Part shown: positions 1 to 12,500 of the stretch, piece by piece | Layout of the letters: the number at the start of each line of letters is the position of its first letter | Numbering within the stretch: the stretch's first letter is position 1 | NCBI RefSeq assembly: GCF_905220565.1 | Contig: NC_059416.1 | Location: 3,844,001-3,908,000 of the forward strand | DNA length: 64,000 nt | Direction of reading: 5' to 3' | DNA from: Melitaea cinxia | Lineage: Eukaryota > Arthropoda > Insecta > Lepidoptera > Nymphalidae | The notes under the pieces: model-generated | Database searches by the model: none | Told to the model about the DNA's origin: nothing | The model's input: the letters and a program-made list of their open reading frames with translations, nothing else | Program-made: the position numbers and the translations under genes

Positions 1-18
1 TTAAAATATCTTTTGCAG

Positions 19-273
19 AAAAATGCCAGCCTACGACAACCAGGGCGCGACGATATCCTTAGAGGATGTTCGTGACCCAGAATTGAACGTTAGCACAATA
101 CATGAAGAAATAACGGAAAGAAGGAATCGGATGCTCAAGCCTCAGAAGTCCACATTGGCTTCTAGAAGAAAGCAAGCGGTCTGCGTTAGACGCGCTCACA
201 AGAAGTACGGAACGACGAAAAATCCTAACGTCATTCTTGATGGCTTGAATATGACTGTGCCGAAGGGTGCCAT
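19..273 (+). CDS. ABCH transporter exon 1 (start codon, N-terminal part of ATPase domain)
   Basis: The acceptor TTTTGCAG ends at 18 and the first ATG is at 23; the donor GTAAGT begins at 274. It encodes residues 1-83 plus two bases of Ile84. The charged N-terminal stretch is followed by the first ATPase strands (VCVRRAHKKYG, then DGLNMTVPKGA just before Walker A). No stop separates the acceptor from the ATG, so a longer in-frame N-terminus from an upstream exon cannot be excluded. Confidence 0.85.
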
Positions 274-472
274 GTAAGTATTTTTATCTTCAATAATTAG
301 AAAAAAATACGTTTTCTACGTTTAGATTTATACGAAAAGGAGGGCGAAATTTTAAGTTTATTGATTGTTTTTAAATAATAAACAAGTCAAAATTTACTGG
401 TTGGTATCCCTATGACGGGGTTCTCATCCACTGAGGCAATTGATTTGAATTAATATACATTTGGAATATTAA

Positions 473-522
<50 letters not shown>

Positions 523-3500
523 TGTGCGCGCACGCGTGTGTGTGTGCGTATGTAAGAAACCCTGTAGATAAGATATGGTTAAATGAACATTTAAGAAAAT
601 TGTAATTAAAAAGATAGGCACATATGTACATTCCTTTACGAGAAGTGTATATGTTGCAGTCAGAACTCTTAACCAGTCAAAAGTACTATTGACTAGCGAA
701 ATTAGTCAAAAGTACTTTTGACTGGACAAGTTGGTCAAAAGTGGTTTTGACTGAAAATTATTGGTTATTAGTACTTTTGACTGCAAATTCGCGGTTAAAA
801 ATACTTTTGACTGACGCTCTCCGTCAAAAGTAGTTTTAACTGCAAAAAGCGTCAGTCAAAAGCACTATTAACTCGTTAGATGTGAATAAATTTAGTCAAA
901 TGATCCTGATAAACCATAATAAATTTATGCGCGCGATCTTCTTGCGACTGCACGTCAATCAGATCGACTTGGCAGCGGCTGTTCATTTCAGTGTGCAGGA
1001 TCGGTTTCTAAACCTGACCCATCCTTTTCTTGCTTTACTTCCTTTGGCATACTTCGCACATTGATAAATATATATTAATCATTTATTTTGTAACATTAGC
1101 GTATTTTTTTGCCGTTTCATTCTTAAGTCTATCGCGACCAACATGCCCTATAAAAACATGAGCAGCATCAATAATGTCGTAGATTTCCTCAGCCGGCAAA
1201 AATATTTGACAGGTTCTGTGTTTGTAACTAATTTTTTTATACCACAAACTTCAATGTGTTAAAGCGTTGTAGTCTACTGTACTGTAATGGTGTTTCCTTT
1301 TCATTAAATTTCGCGTCTTCCACATCCATTGCAAACTTTTCAAATTTTTCTTTTGTCATCACATTGAAATGACTATCTTTCATATCTTCCATCGCTAAAA
1401 TTCTTTGCAAAAAGCCTTCTTTCTTTTCGTAGTCACTCATTTTTGTTCTAATATCAGCACGTTCTCCACTAATAATGAGTAATATAAAAGTTTATATTAC
1501 CGTTTGTCGTTATTTTTATCGACCACCTTAATTTTTTAAGAGTTTTGACTGATACAACCAGTCAAAACCACTTTTGACGGAATCATTTAGTCAAAAGTAC
1601 TTTTAACCAGCTCCATTGGGCAAAAGTACTTTTAACTGTTATTTTAGTCAAAAGTATTATTGACTAAAGCAAACGGTCAAAAGTACTTCTGACTGATTTT
1701 GCCAGTCAATAGTGCTTTTGACTGGTTAAGAGTTTTGACTGCAACATATATAAATCTTTCATACTGTCTGTTATCCTAATACACGCCGAATAAAATAAAA
1801 ATTTCTATAAAGTAACAAACTAAAGAAGCGTTCAACGTTAATAAGGTTCTTAAGCTCATTTTTTTACCATCAATCTTAAGAGTCGATAATTTACTCATAC
1901 ATCAGTCTTAAAATAAAATAAAGTTATATTTAATTGCTTGCCACTCATTATTTTCATTTATTTCTAAGTTAATTTGTTTTAATCTTAGAATAAAAATAAA
2001 AGCTTGCAATTCTTTTGAACATTTTTTTGGTCGTAGCAACTCGAAAACCTTTGTATTGCATAGTTTACGATTTTATAAAGGACATACAGACAAACATTCA
2101 TTATATATATCGATTAATGTGAAGCGTAACTTCAAAGCTTTAAAAACCTATCCTGCAAGAATATAACAGTCATAAAGAAGGCTCACTTCTGGAAACACTT
2201 CTCAACCTTGCAGTTTTATGTTCCCAAGAATAACGTGTGCTTATCTAAAAACTCAATAAAAAGAAACATTTACAAAGTCATTGTGAGTAACTTCATGCAA
2301 GGAAAACTTTCAAGTTAATCTAACTTTTAGTCGTTGCATATCTGAAGCGGTAATAATCGTTGAGTACGTGGTCTGATATAGAAATAGTACTTATTTTGTC
2401 TAAATCTTAAGAAACTGGCCTCTTGAGCCCTTTGGGGCAGTTTGCAGTGACCCTGCTATCTGTTCCAGGGTTGTGGGTACGATTCCCGCTCGAGTCCGGG
2501 TGTGATATTTAATTAGATATAAGTACGTTAATATGTAGCTGTAACAGTCGGCTGTCACTTATAACAAAATAATTAAATTCCTTACTGTAGCGTGTGGGTA
2601 TGTTATACGATATTTATTTATTATTTATTTATTTACCGGTAAATTGTGTCTCTATTAATTCTTATTTTAAAAGCTTTTATTTTATATTTGTTAGGGCAGA
2701 ATCTTGCAACTCAATTTTAAAGCATATATCTTTAACCGATTGAGCTGAAATTTTGTACACACGTTTAGTTTGAATGACAATGTATAGCTAGCTATGTGAT
2801 GTCATTCTAAATCCAACATGGCGGAATACACAATAAGTCAGACTGGTTATTTTTAACAAGCTCCTACAATATGGGTATCAAATGAAAGGGGTTGATGAGA
2901 GAAACTTTAAAAAAAGTATTTTTTGAATTACTTTAGCGACAAACTTTTATATCAGATAAATTGTATAATAATATTATATGTTGATAGAAAGACTTATTAG
3001 GGGAAATAATATATTTTTTTAGCGCATTTAAATAAAAGACTGTTTTTAAAAACTTTTTATTTTAATTTTTATTATTTGTAACATACTATTGTTAATGGCA
3101 ATGTCTTCAATTTAAGTATGATGGTATGACGATCTTTTTATATGTATTATATGATTTATAAATTAAATGTTACATGTTAAGGGTACATATAAACGACTGC
3201 TCTGGTGTATGGTTGTGTGTAGTCGGCTAAAAAACCGACGGTTTGCGGGTTCGATCTTCGCTCGGGATGGATATTTGTATTTGTATAAATATTTCTTCCC
3301 GGTTTGAATGTCTGTCCTTGTGGGTCTCCGCATTATGCCTCGGAGAGCATATTAAACCGTCGCTCCCGTTTGTTATTATAAATACCTGACACAATCGTTA
3401 CTTAGTAGGGAACATATCAGCCAACCCGCATTGGAGCAGCGTGCTGGATTAAGCTCCAATCCTTCTCCTACATGAAGAAAGAGGCCTATGCCCAACAGTG

Positions 3501-6500
3501 GGGTGTTACAGGCTGAATGCGTGCAGAAGTACATAATTATACAATAAAATATGAGGACGTTTATATTTGTCTATCTAATAAATAAAATTCAAGTGTCTGT
3601 TTGTAATATTAAAATAACCGCTTTTTACTAAGTGCATATGGATGTATACACTGCACATATACCACAATAACATTTTTTACAATTTTTGTCTGTCTGTCTG
3701 TCTATCGGTCTGTCTGTTTATTCCAGCTAATCTCTGAAATGACTAAACCGATTTTGACGGGGCTTTCACTGGCAGATAGCTGTTGTAATAAGAAGTAACT
3801 TAGGCTACTTTTATGTTGGAAATTTACATATTTTATAACTCTACGAACTGAACAATAACTTTTTTGTTAAATTCCACACGAATGGAGTCGTGGGCACTGC
3901 TAGTTCTAAATAAAGTGAATACGGCGGGAAAGACTATCGCGTGTCTAATCTATAGCCAGACTTTCAAAAAATCTAAGAGAATACACTTTATTAAGAATAT
4001 AAGTATATATAATAATATAGCCAGTCTTCCAAAGAAACTAAGAGAATACTCTTTATTTAAAATATATATCTATAATCAATATTTACTAATTTCAAAAGTG
4101 TATATTATACACGATTCACATTTTTCCATATCAAAAAGAACGATAATTCTGAATTGCAATTACAATTTATAATTTTATAGAGAATTATCACGAATGTAAT
4201 CGAAAAATTGATACGTGAGAAGAAACGAATTATATACTAGTTGTGCCCGCAACTGTGTCCGCTTGGAAATAAACAAAATAAATATGGAAATATATTGAAA
4301 TTGTAAAAAACAGAAGAGGTAAAATATATATATATATTTATGTATTGTGTTATTCTGAAGTGCCATGCCATATCCAGTCGTTTTTAATGCATGTTTTGTC
4401 CGCAAAGTACGAACTTTCGGTCACTGTTGCTGACATCTACCCACCAATAAGTTTTTTATTTTTATGTAATATCACTTTTTAATGGAATGCGATTTGTTGA
4501 TCTTGTTAAGTTTTAATTTATTATGTGACAGTTTTTTTTTAATTTTTTTAAAATTATTTATAATGTTTTTTTATCTGTAATTTATGAAACGTGAAGAGTT
4601 GTCTTGTTGTTGTGTTTTGCTGTTCTTTTTTACTGTATGAAACTTATATTGCAATGATGATATTATGATGTGATTTGATGTAAGTCTGAAACTTTATTTG
4701 ATATTGATTGATTATTACTTATTTACTGTATTAGATGATGCAACCATAATTTGTGTAAGTATAAGCTTACAACGAGTTAATTGTTGAATTTATTTAATTT
4801 TTTTTTGTTCTTGATGTACCTAAAGCATTTATATGCATTCTTTTATTTGATTTATATTATGTTCTTTTTTAATAAAGTTTTAATTTTACTTTATTGTCTT
4901 ACTAAATGAAACTGTGATTTTTGCATGCGGTGTTTGCCTATAAGTGGTTGTTGCATTTATGTGTGATGTATTATTTCACAATGCTAAACATTTATGAATC
5001 GGTTTAAACAATTGTTGGCTGACCTAATAAATAAATAAATAAATAAATAAATTAATTAATTAATTATAAATTTATGAAAAAGCATTTATATTAATATTGC
5101 AAACAGACACTCCAATTTTATTTATTTGTATAGAAGTATAGATTATAACCTTTGAATATAAAATATACAATTACATTTACACCTCTAAGGAATATATATC
5201 AGATATAATTTTTTTTATATTTCAAGTCAACTTTGAATTTTACATAGAGTACATAACTATGTATATAATAACACGTTGTTCAATAATATAATGTCGTGCT
5301 CTTTTATGTAATTACATTTTATACTTTTTTATATTCATCACGTATTACATTAATATCCACATATATATGAGCTAGGCACGGGAGTAATAACATATAATAT
5401 TTTTCTTCTAGCTATGGTCTCCTTGGAGCTTCTGGATGTGGAAAGACAACACTACTTTCATGCATAGTTGGGAGACGTCGTTTGAACTCTGGTGAAATAT
5501 GGGTCCTGGGTGGAAGACCTGGGAGCCCTGGAAGCGGAGTTCCAGGTCCTAGGATAGGATATATGCCACAGGTATTTTTTCTTGTAGTTATAAATATGTA
5601 AAAGTATTATTGAACTAGGGCACAACTATGCGAAATTTCGAAAGTGCTCGACCCTAATTCAATCTTACTAAAGATCACAGCCAAATAATGCTGTCCTCAA
5701 GTCGTGTTTATACCTGTGGTGAGAAAAGTAGCCAGAGTCGGGGGTCTGTAACGCGCTTACTATACTCCTAGTATTGCAGACGTCGATAGGCTAACGATAG
5801 GGTATTCGTTTTTCATGAAGCGGACCAACATTTTTCTTGCCATCCAAGTTATATTATATAGCATAAAAGTTAGTTAAAATAAATATACAATAATAATAAT
5901 AAAAATAATAAATATCATATAACATACACACACGGTCGTGTTCCTATGGTACGCAACTTAATGCTTGTGTTACAGGTAACAGCCGACTGTTATAACTATT
6001 TTTTTTTTGATAAATATACATAAAAATAATACATATATAAATATTACACCCAGACTCAGGTGGGAATCGAACCCGCAGCCCGCGGAATAGAAAGCAGGGC
6101 CACTACATACTGCGCCAACGGGCTAGTCAAAATATAAATTTAGCTCCCTGCACTCAAATCCAACTCTTGTTTGACCGGTTTCATATTTCATAGATGGATA
6201 AAATTAGTTTGAAAAAAAAAGGATTCTCTATGACAAATCAATTAAATATCTTCTTTTTTCAAAATAAGGTTATCCTTCTATTTAGTTGAAATGAAAAAAA
6301 TAAGTAATATTGCCCGTAATCTGCAAAAGGAATCTTCTCGAATCCTCCTAAATCCAACGTAAATGTATTATCCGGATGTCCGCATATCGGGGTATTTTAT
6401 CACGTTACAAAGAAAAGTATAATTATATTAGACGAGTATTTTTGTAGAGATCTGATCTTCCTTCGGTCTTGTTTTCTTATGTAACATTAACAAATTGGTT

Positions 6501-9500
6501 TTGGACTTTGTTATTTGATTACATATGTTGTAACATTTAGTTATTTTTATATTTGACTGTGATTATAAATAGATTATACACGAGCCGTCGGATGCGATTT
6601 TAGTGTTTTTTTTTTTATACTTGTCAGTTTATTATGAAATCAATATCATAATATATATATGGTTCCACTTCCACCTTGGAATTTAAAAAGCCGACTGTTG
6701 GAGGGATAACCATCCAGTTGGATGTTAAATACACAGGCCAAAGAGCGGGGCAGCAGCGTCTTCGGTGAGACAAAGCCAACCCTTCGGTCACCAACCCCAG
6801 CGTGGTGACTATGGGCAAAACAAATGAGTTCACGCCATTTTTGGCGTGAACTTGTGCATGAACTCCAGCAGTGGACTGCGATAGGCTGAATTGATTACTG
6901 ATGATATATATGTCTGTGTGTGTGTGTGTGTGTGTGTGCGTGCGTGCGTGAGTGCGTATGTGTGTCGCGACTACGGGACATAATTAGACATAATCGTCGC
7001 CATTAATATAAAACAAAACATCATGATGTTCATCAGTGTCTCTGGACTTAAATATGTTAATACAATTCTAATTGCAGATCCCCTACCTCTTTATTATTAT
7101 TTTTATAATTATATACGAGGTCCTTAACCAATGTTGAAATATCGTGCACCAGCTGTCTGACTGTGCGCTTATGACAAAATTATATTTAGTCGAAATAATA
7201 AAAAGTGTACACGTGCACGTAAATGACACATGCCAGTTATTACACACGAATGGAGTTTACGCATTAAGAATGATTACCGAGGGGCATAGCGGGAAATATC
7301 CTGCTCAAAATGTAGAGCAGCTCGACAGGAATAGACAGGGATGTCTAGCGTGAACTTGGGGTGGCCCATGTCCAGCAGTGAACTGCAATAGACTTAACTG
7401 ACTGACTGAACTATGGCTAATATTAAATTCTTTTGTAGGGTACAATAAAAACGTAATAAGAAAAAATAAATAAATATAAAAACGCCAAAAATATTTCTCT
7501 ACAAAAACAAATATAAACCTCACATAATTTACCAGCGTTAATATGTCAATGTCGTTCATATTCGTAACAAAACACCACAAGCCGAGAGGCGCTCAAACGA
7601 AAATTTAATATTCACCCTGCAGACTACAGACACCGTCCTGAGATGAAGATACTCTTTTTAACAACAAAAAAAAATTAGGTGGTCTATCTAATCTGTAGTG
7701 GCTTTATAATTTTACATTGCACAAGGTTGCACATAACACTGGGTACATTACCTAAGTTTGTAATGTACACGATGTTAAGATATAAATTTTTATTTTATTG
7801 CTTGATTTTATTTTGCTACCTTAACATTATTTTATTATTGTCGAGTATTTTTTAATTTTTATTTTTGTATTGTAAATGACACGATTTTGACTTTCGTTAA
7901 GTGTGTATATCACCTTATGACGAAATAAATGTTTTCATTTCATTTCATGTTATTAGGAAGCTAGCTACTTTTTATTTATTAAGGTTACTCTTTTTATTTT
8001 TTCAATAACGCTTCAGCCTGTGATATCCCACTGCTTGTTCATAAGTCTCTTTCTCCGTGTAGGAGAAGGATCAGAGATTAATCCACGACGCTGCTCCAAT
8101 GCGGGTTGGCGGATATATTTCATACTATGAGTAACGATCGCTTTCAGGTGTATATATATTATTACAACCGGGACCGACTGCTTAACGTGCTCTCCGAGGC
8201 ACGGTAGGGAGACTCATAAGAACTGCACAAACACCCAGACCACGACAAACATCTTTGTGGCCAATAAAAATGTTTGTCATGTGCGAGTATCGAACCCGCA
8301 ACCGCCTGCGCAACAGCCAAAAACCAATGCTGTGACCGTTACGCTAGCGCGACGTCTTTTTCTATCTAGTGAAAAAAAATGCTAATTGTCTACCATGTTG
8401 CTCAATCCTCTGCACTTCATGAAAAGAAAGAAGTGCTATCATAGATGATAGATCCGCCATGTATACGATTGATTAAGAGTATTTTATTTTGTTCTAAACC
8501 TGTTTATAAGCATTTTTCTATTGGCTATAGTATATTTAATGAGTAATATCTGTTACTTGAGATAGTTTTGGTTACTTATGTAATCAGTAAATTTAATAAT
8601 ATATACAATGTCTAGTCTGCGGGAACTCTTATACTACGTTCAGACGATTCTGTTTTTTTCATGCGAAAATTAATCAAAAACAATGAACAGATTATTCATA
8701 TTAAAAACCTGTATAACAATTTTTTACAATTAAATACTTCGCAATAAATTACATAATTATTTACTTATATACTTTTTTATTTATGCTTGGGAAACAATCA
8801 GATATACTAAAAAAATTCATTGATAAAATTTCAATAGTAAAAAAACCAAAGTTAACTAACGACCATACTTTACAGAAAGTAAAGTAATAATTTTAATACT
8901 AATAATAAATTAAAAAATAAAAAATAAACTTACTACAAAGTTATATTATGCAGGTGTATATATCACTTTAAGTAAGTCCTAATATTGACGTCTGTTTGAA
9001 GGTAAAGATTAATCGGGTCAACTAACGTCTCTTTAATTTTTTTTTTTCATTTTACATTGGTTCAATTCATAAAATTAACCGTATTCTCTGCAATACAGAA
9101 TATCTGAGAAATCAGAAATCAATACATCGTCAAGTAAGACAACGTAGTCAGCAGTCAGCTCAGCCTATTGCAGTCCACTGCTGGACATAGGCCTCCCCCA
9201 GTTCGCGCCAGACATCCCGGTTTTCCGCAATCCTCATCCAGCCTACACCGGCAATCTTACGTAGATCGTCGGTCCAACGGACCGGAGGACGTCCCAGACT
9301 GCGTTTGCCAAGACGCGGTCTCCACTCCAGACCCGTCTGCTCCAACGGCCATCGGTCCTGCGACACAGATGACCAGCCCACTGCCACTTCAACTTGCTAA
9401 TTCTGTGGGCTATGTCGGTTACTTTCGTTCTCTCGCGGATAGTCTCATTTTTAATCCTATCTTTGAGAGAAACCCCAAGCATAGCTCGTTGCATTGCTTG

Positions 9501-12500
9501 TTGAGCGACTTTAAGCTTGTGGACCAGTCCCTTCGTCAGTGACCACGTCTCGGCTCCGTGTGTTAGCACAGGCAGAACGCATTGCTCGAAGACTTTTGTC
9601 TTCAAGCATAACACAACGTAGGCAAACGAAAAAATAGTCATTTAAAAATTAATTATTCGAAGTTATTCAAAAAGTACTAGTGAGATTTCGATTAAATTTA
9701 GATGAAACCACACGATAAACACCAGTTTTTGATTACAATAATTGTGTTTGCTCGCAAACGAAAAAAAAACCGACTTCAATTACATCGACAAGTAATACAA
9801 CGTAGATCGACGAAAAAATAGTCAAACAACTACGCGTTATCAAAGATTACTCAAAAAGTAGTTATCAGATCTCAATAAAATTTATATGTGACCACATGAT
9901 AAACATCAGCTTTCGATTGAATTAAAAATTATCAAAATCGGTACACCCAGTAAAAAGTTATTGCGGATTTTCTAGAGTTTCCCTCGATTTCTCTGGGATC
10001 CCATCATCAGATCCTGGTTTCCTTATCACGGTACCAAACTAGAGATAACCCCTTTCCAACAAAAAAAGAATTATCAAAATCGGTACATCCAATAGAAAGT
10101 TATGCGGTATAATACAACGTAGGTCGACGAAAAAAGCGTCAAGTAAAAACGCATTATTAGATATAACGCGAAAAGCAGTTGTTAGATCTCAAATAAATTT
10201 AAATGGGACCAATTGGCACATACCACCTTTCAATTAAAGCAAAATTTGTCGAAATCGGTCTACCCGGTCAAAAGTTCTGATGTAACATACATAAAAAAAA
10301 AAAAAATAAAAAAAAATACAGTCAAATTGAGAACCTCCTCCTTTTTTGGAAGTCGGTTAAAAATAATATCAAAATCGGTACGTCAAATAAAAAATTTACA
10401 AGTATAATAACACACGTAAAAAATCCAGTCGAATTGTGAATTGCCTCATTTTTTAGAAGTCGATTAAAAATATATCTACCAGGGTCTCAACAACGTCCGC
10501 TAAGGAACGTCATCGCAAAATCTTGTTTTGCTGGTTTTTACTTAGTCATTACTTTTAAATATTTTATTATGATGCCCATTGACGTCAATGTGCAAAAAAT
10601 ACCTGCGAAAACTTGTAAATAATTACAAGAAGGTGACTTCAAACGTTGATGTATATATTTTTTTAAATTAATGCGTTTCATTTTTAGTAAGTTACGTATT
10701 TTTTTAATAAAAATAACAAAAATATTATATAAACATATAAAAAAAAACTGTATTCAATGAGAACTATATTAACAATGTAATAATAGTCCATAGGAGTTAT
10801 TTGCTATTGGAATTTTCGCCTCGATTAAAAAGATCTTTCATTACATTTTGTAATCTGTGACACAAAAATAAGGTTCATATTATAGGGATGCGTTGTGAAT
10901 AGTCTAAAACCTCATCATAGTAAAAAAAATATCAAATTATATACAATAATAAACTGAGTGTACGTTTAAATAAATCCATAGAAATTAATAGACAATAAGA
11001 TCCTTCCTATACCTACTACTTTATCACATTATGAAATATTCCGATAGTTATAGAGAATGGGTAAAATGCCATTCAATCTTTTTCTAACAATGTTATTGTT
11101 CTATAATCTTTGCTTCATATTATTATGATTGCGTGTACTTATGTTACAATTGATACAATGATACAATGTAGAGGCAGTACATAAAGACATGTAAAATAAA
11201 ATTAAACCCAAGAAATTATTAATTTGGTCGATTCTAGTACTGAAAATAAAACCTTAACTAATAAGTAGTCCTCCAACTTCACTTTAGCACTAAGTCGAAA
11301 TAGAGAGAGAATAAATGCGTTTGATTATCATATCATATCAGCGTCTCTTTATTTTTCAGAAAAAATATTATTCCCATGAGGTTCCCGGTATGGAACCATA
11401 TAAAAACGTAATAATCCATATGCTTATGTTTGTAGTTTATTATACTAAAGAATGCTATTCAAATCCGACCACTCCGTAAAAGGTTTTTTAATTATCATAC
11501 ACCCATACTCGTTTGATTGACCACACATTCTGCTAGCTTATAAAAGGTTAATCCACATAATAAACAGAAATATAGTTTCTGCAAAGTAACAGTGAATCAT
11601 TGTATTTTTATGTGTATGCAAACTGGATAAAACTGTAAATTTTCCACTCCCGTGTCAACCTTTTCATTTGTCTAGGAGATGACATATGCTATTCTATATA
11701 CATATGTATGTATATGCGACTTACTCCATCATATAATTTCTCAGAAATTGGCATTGTCTCAGCTCCACATGACCAATCGTCATTGGACTAAAGCATTGCC
11801 GTTGAAATATAAGACATAAATAATATACCATCGACCCGAATCTGCTTCTACCCTTGTACTATCAAGAAACTTTTAAAAATATAATGTAAGAGTCAAAATA
11901 AAAAATAATATAAATAATTAAGGCTACAGTTTATAACAAAAAACATTACAAATATTTTCAAAATCAAACTAATTTATCGGTCTAAATTATTTTTTGAGCA
12001 AGTCTTTGTAATCTTATTATCTTACTAGCATCCCGCCCCGGATTCGCACGGGTATTTAACAAAAAATTCAATATAATTTTTTCCTCTACTTTTTTGAAAA
12101 TATAATATAGCCTATGTCACCCGCGGATAGTGTAGCTTCTCAACAGTGAAAGAATTTTTCAAATCGGTTCTTTAGTTTCGGAGCCTATTCAATGCAAACA
12201 AACAAACAATCAAATCTTTCCTCTTTATAATATTAGTATAGATGTATGTTTGCGTGTAGCAAAATTCTTATGTTCTTCAAATTTTTTGCAGGAAGTAGCG
12301 CTTTTTGGTGAATTTTCCATTCGTGAAACAATGATATATTTCGGTTGGATCGCCGGCATGTCAACGAAAGAAGTTGAAGAACGAATAGATTTTCTGATAT
12401 CGCTACTACAACTACCAAACCATACGAGGTAAGAAATCTGTAAATTTTTACTATTGCTGTGCGAACCTTTGCGCTTAATAGTGCAAACTTTTGCACTGAC

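Larger units (their letters stand above)
274..5411 (+). other. ABCH intron 1
   Basis: GTAAGT donor, TTCTTCTAG acceptor. It holds a GT microsatellite, the Ginger-like element, a SINE-B, a SINE-A and two Helitrons, listed separately. The rest (about 1751-2411, 2606-3194 and 5143-5411) is AT-rich DNA without a recognised gene. 2690-2990 looks like old repeat sequence but I cannot assign it to a family. Confidence 0.7.
5572..12291 (+). other. ABCH intron 2
   Basis: GTATTT donor, TTTTTTGCAG acceptor. It contains repeats C, B, D, A and E, an RTE fragment and a Helitron, each listed separately. Stretches 6128-6659, 7409-8008, 8356-9121 and 10474-12024 show no gene or recognised repeat, only AT-rich sequence. 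Confidence 0.7.

Noticed and set aside
410..631. Frame with a His-Thr repeat
   Set aside because: Translation of the GT microsatellite.
882..1064. 60-codon plus-strand frame inside the Ginger-like element
   Set aside because: No similarity recognised; the integrase-like remnant is on the opposite strand.
6060..6130. Possible functional tRNA genes at the GGTTCGA motifs
   Set aside because: All such motifs sit in interspersed SINE copies with long non-tRNA bodies and no complete cloverleaf.
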